From: Montifringilla adamsi
Lineage: Eukaryota > Chordata > Aves > Passeriformes > Passeridae
DNA: 64,000 nt
Direction of reading: 5' to 3'
NCBI GenBank assembly: GCA_017590115.1
Contig: JAGGNK010012892.1
Span: 2,272,351-2,336,350, forward strand
Within the stretch, counting starts at the first letter, position 1; every line of letters begins with the position of its first letter. This document shows, in pieces, positions 63,301 through 64,000 of this stretch. The position numbers and the translations under genes were made by a program. The notes under the pieces were generated by a model. It did no database searches. It was not told where the DNA came from and was given only the letters and a program-made list of their open reading frames with translations.

Positions 63301-64000
63301 TTACTGTGTTTCCTGGCCTTCAGCATCACCTAGGTGAAAGGACAGGCAAGAGCTGCCTTCTGAGCTTCTCTGTGTGCCTCATCACCTCTCCCTTATTCCT
63401 GCTGGCCTGGTGTGACAGAGCCCTAGACTGAAGTCCTGGGTTTATCAGCAGCAAGGGTGCCGTGCAGGCTGCTGGGCTGGACTTGGACACGTCTGTCTGA
63501 GGTGGCTGGACACCCTTCTTCCAGCAGCATAAGTGCCACCCTGTTTCCTGCCCCTGTGCCAGTGTGCAGGGTCCCTTACTGTGGCCCCTGCTGCCAGCCT
63601 CACCCTGGGACTGCTAAGGATAGGGATAGAGATAAGGGAAGGAATAAGTCAGGTAGAGCAGCCTCTCATCAGAAGTGCCAGGGGATAGGCAACGCAAAAT
63701 TGTAGAGGGCAGAATAAGAAGGGAAGAAATATTTTCTCAGTTTGAGAGTGCTACTTCCCACCTCTCTGGCTGACTTAACCTCTCCACAGTGGCTGACTGC
63801 CATCCACGTAGTATCTGATTATTTCAAACATCTTGGTGTTTTTAAGAAAAACAGAAATTGTATTACCCTTTAACCATCTGCTCTGTTACCTTTACCCAAG
63901 AGTTTGGGTATCACATAAAGAAATGTTCTCATGCCTTTTTTAATACAGGAAGGGTAAGAAAAACATCTGTGGTGCCACAGTGACTTGAAGTTGCAGCTCT
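60302..64000. other. Right-hand intergenic DNA
   Basis: No gene was recognised. A GC-richer, CpG-poor patch lies at about 63420-63620, followed by a short imperfect GATAGG/GAGATAAGG repeat near 63620-63645. A 3' UTR of a gene lying beyond the right edge cannot be excluded. Confidence 0.6.

Overview
The window is vertebrate nuclear DNA, most likely avian. Short introns, few interspersed repeats, a couple of CR1-like LINE scraps and one spliced gene in AT-rich surroundings all fit a bird. The species cannot be named from the sequence. I find no bacterial genes, operons, CRISPR arrays or viral genes.

Layout: 1-21.8 kb is AT-rich non-coding DNA with two short tandem duplications, homopolymer runs, a G-rich run, a pair of small hairpins and, near 19.3-19.6 kb, an isolated CpG-dense patch with a CTCF-like motif. 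A CpG island spans about 21.85-23.64 kb. WDR75 (UTP17 family) starts inside it and runs on the plus strand as 21 coding exons from 23229 to 39922. The remainder to 64 kb is again AT-rich non-coding sequence with small repeats and a CR1-like tail.

The one confident gene was rebuilt exon by exon. The 21 exons keep frame through every junction and give 2,496 nt, or 831 residues plus a stop. That is almost the same length as human WDR75 (830 residues as I recall it), and similarity runs from end to end. WDR75 is a nucleolar WD40 protein of the t-UTP (UtpA) part of the small-subunit processome, which links rRNA transcription to 18S maturation. Twenty of its 21 exon starts or ends are unremarkable GT-AG junctions, but intron 1 keeps frame only if spliced as GC-AG.

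In mammals WDR75 lies between COL5A2 and SLC40A1. No exon of either is recognisable here, so both flanks look intergenic. I found no convincing undescribed system. The observations most worth following are the GC-AG first intron, a GC-richer block in intron 20 that reads like broken WD40 coding sequence, the orphan CpG patch, and several nearly identical two-copy tandem duplications.
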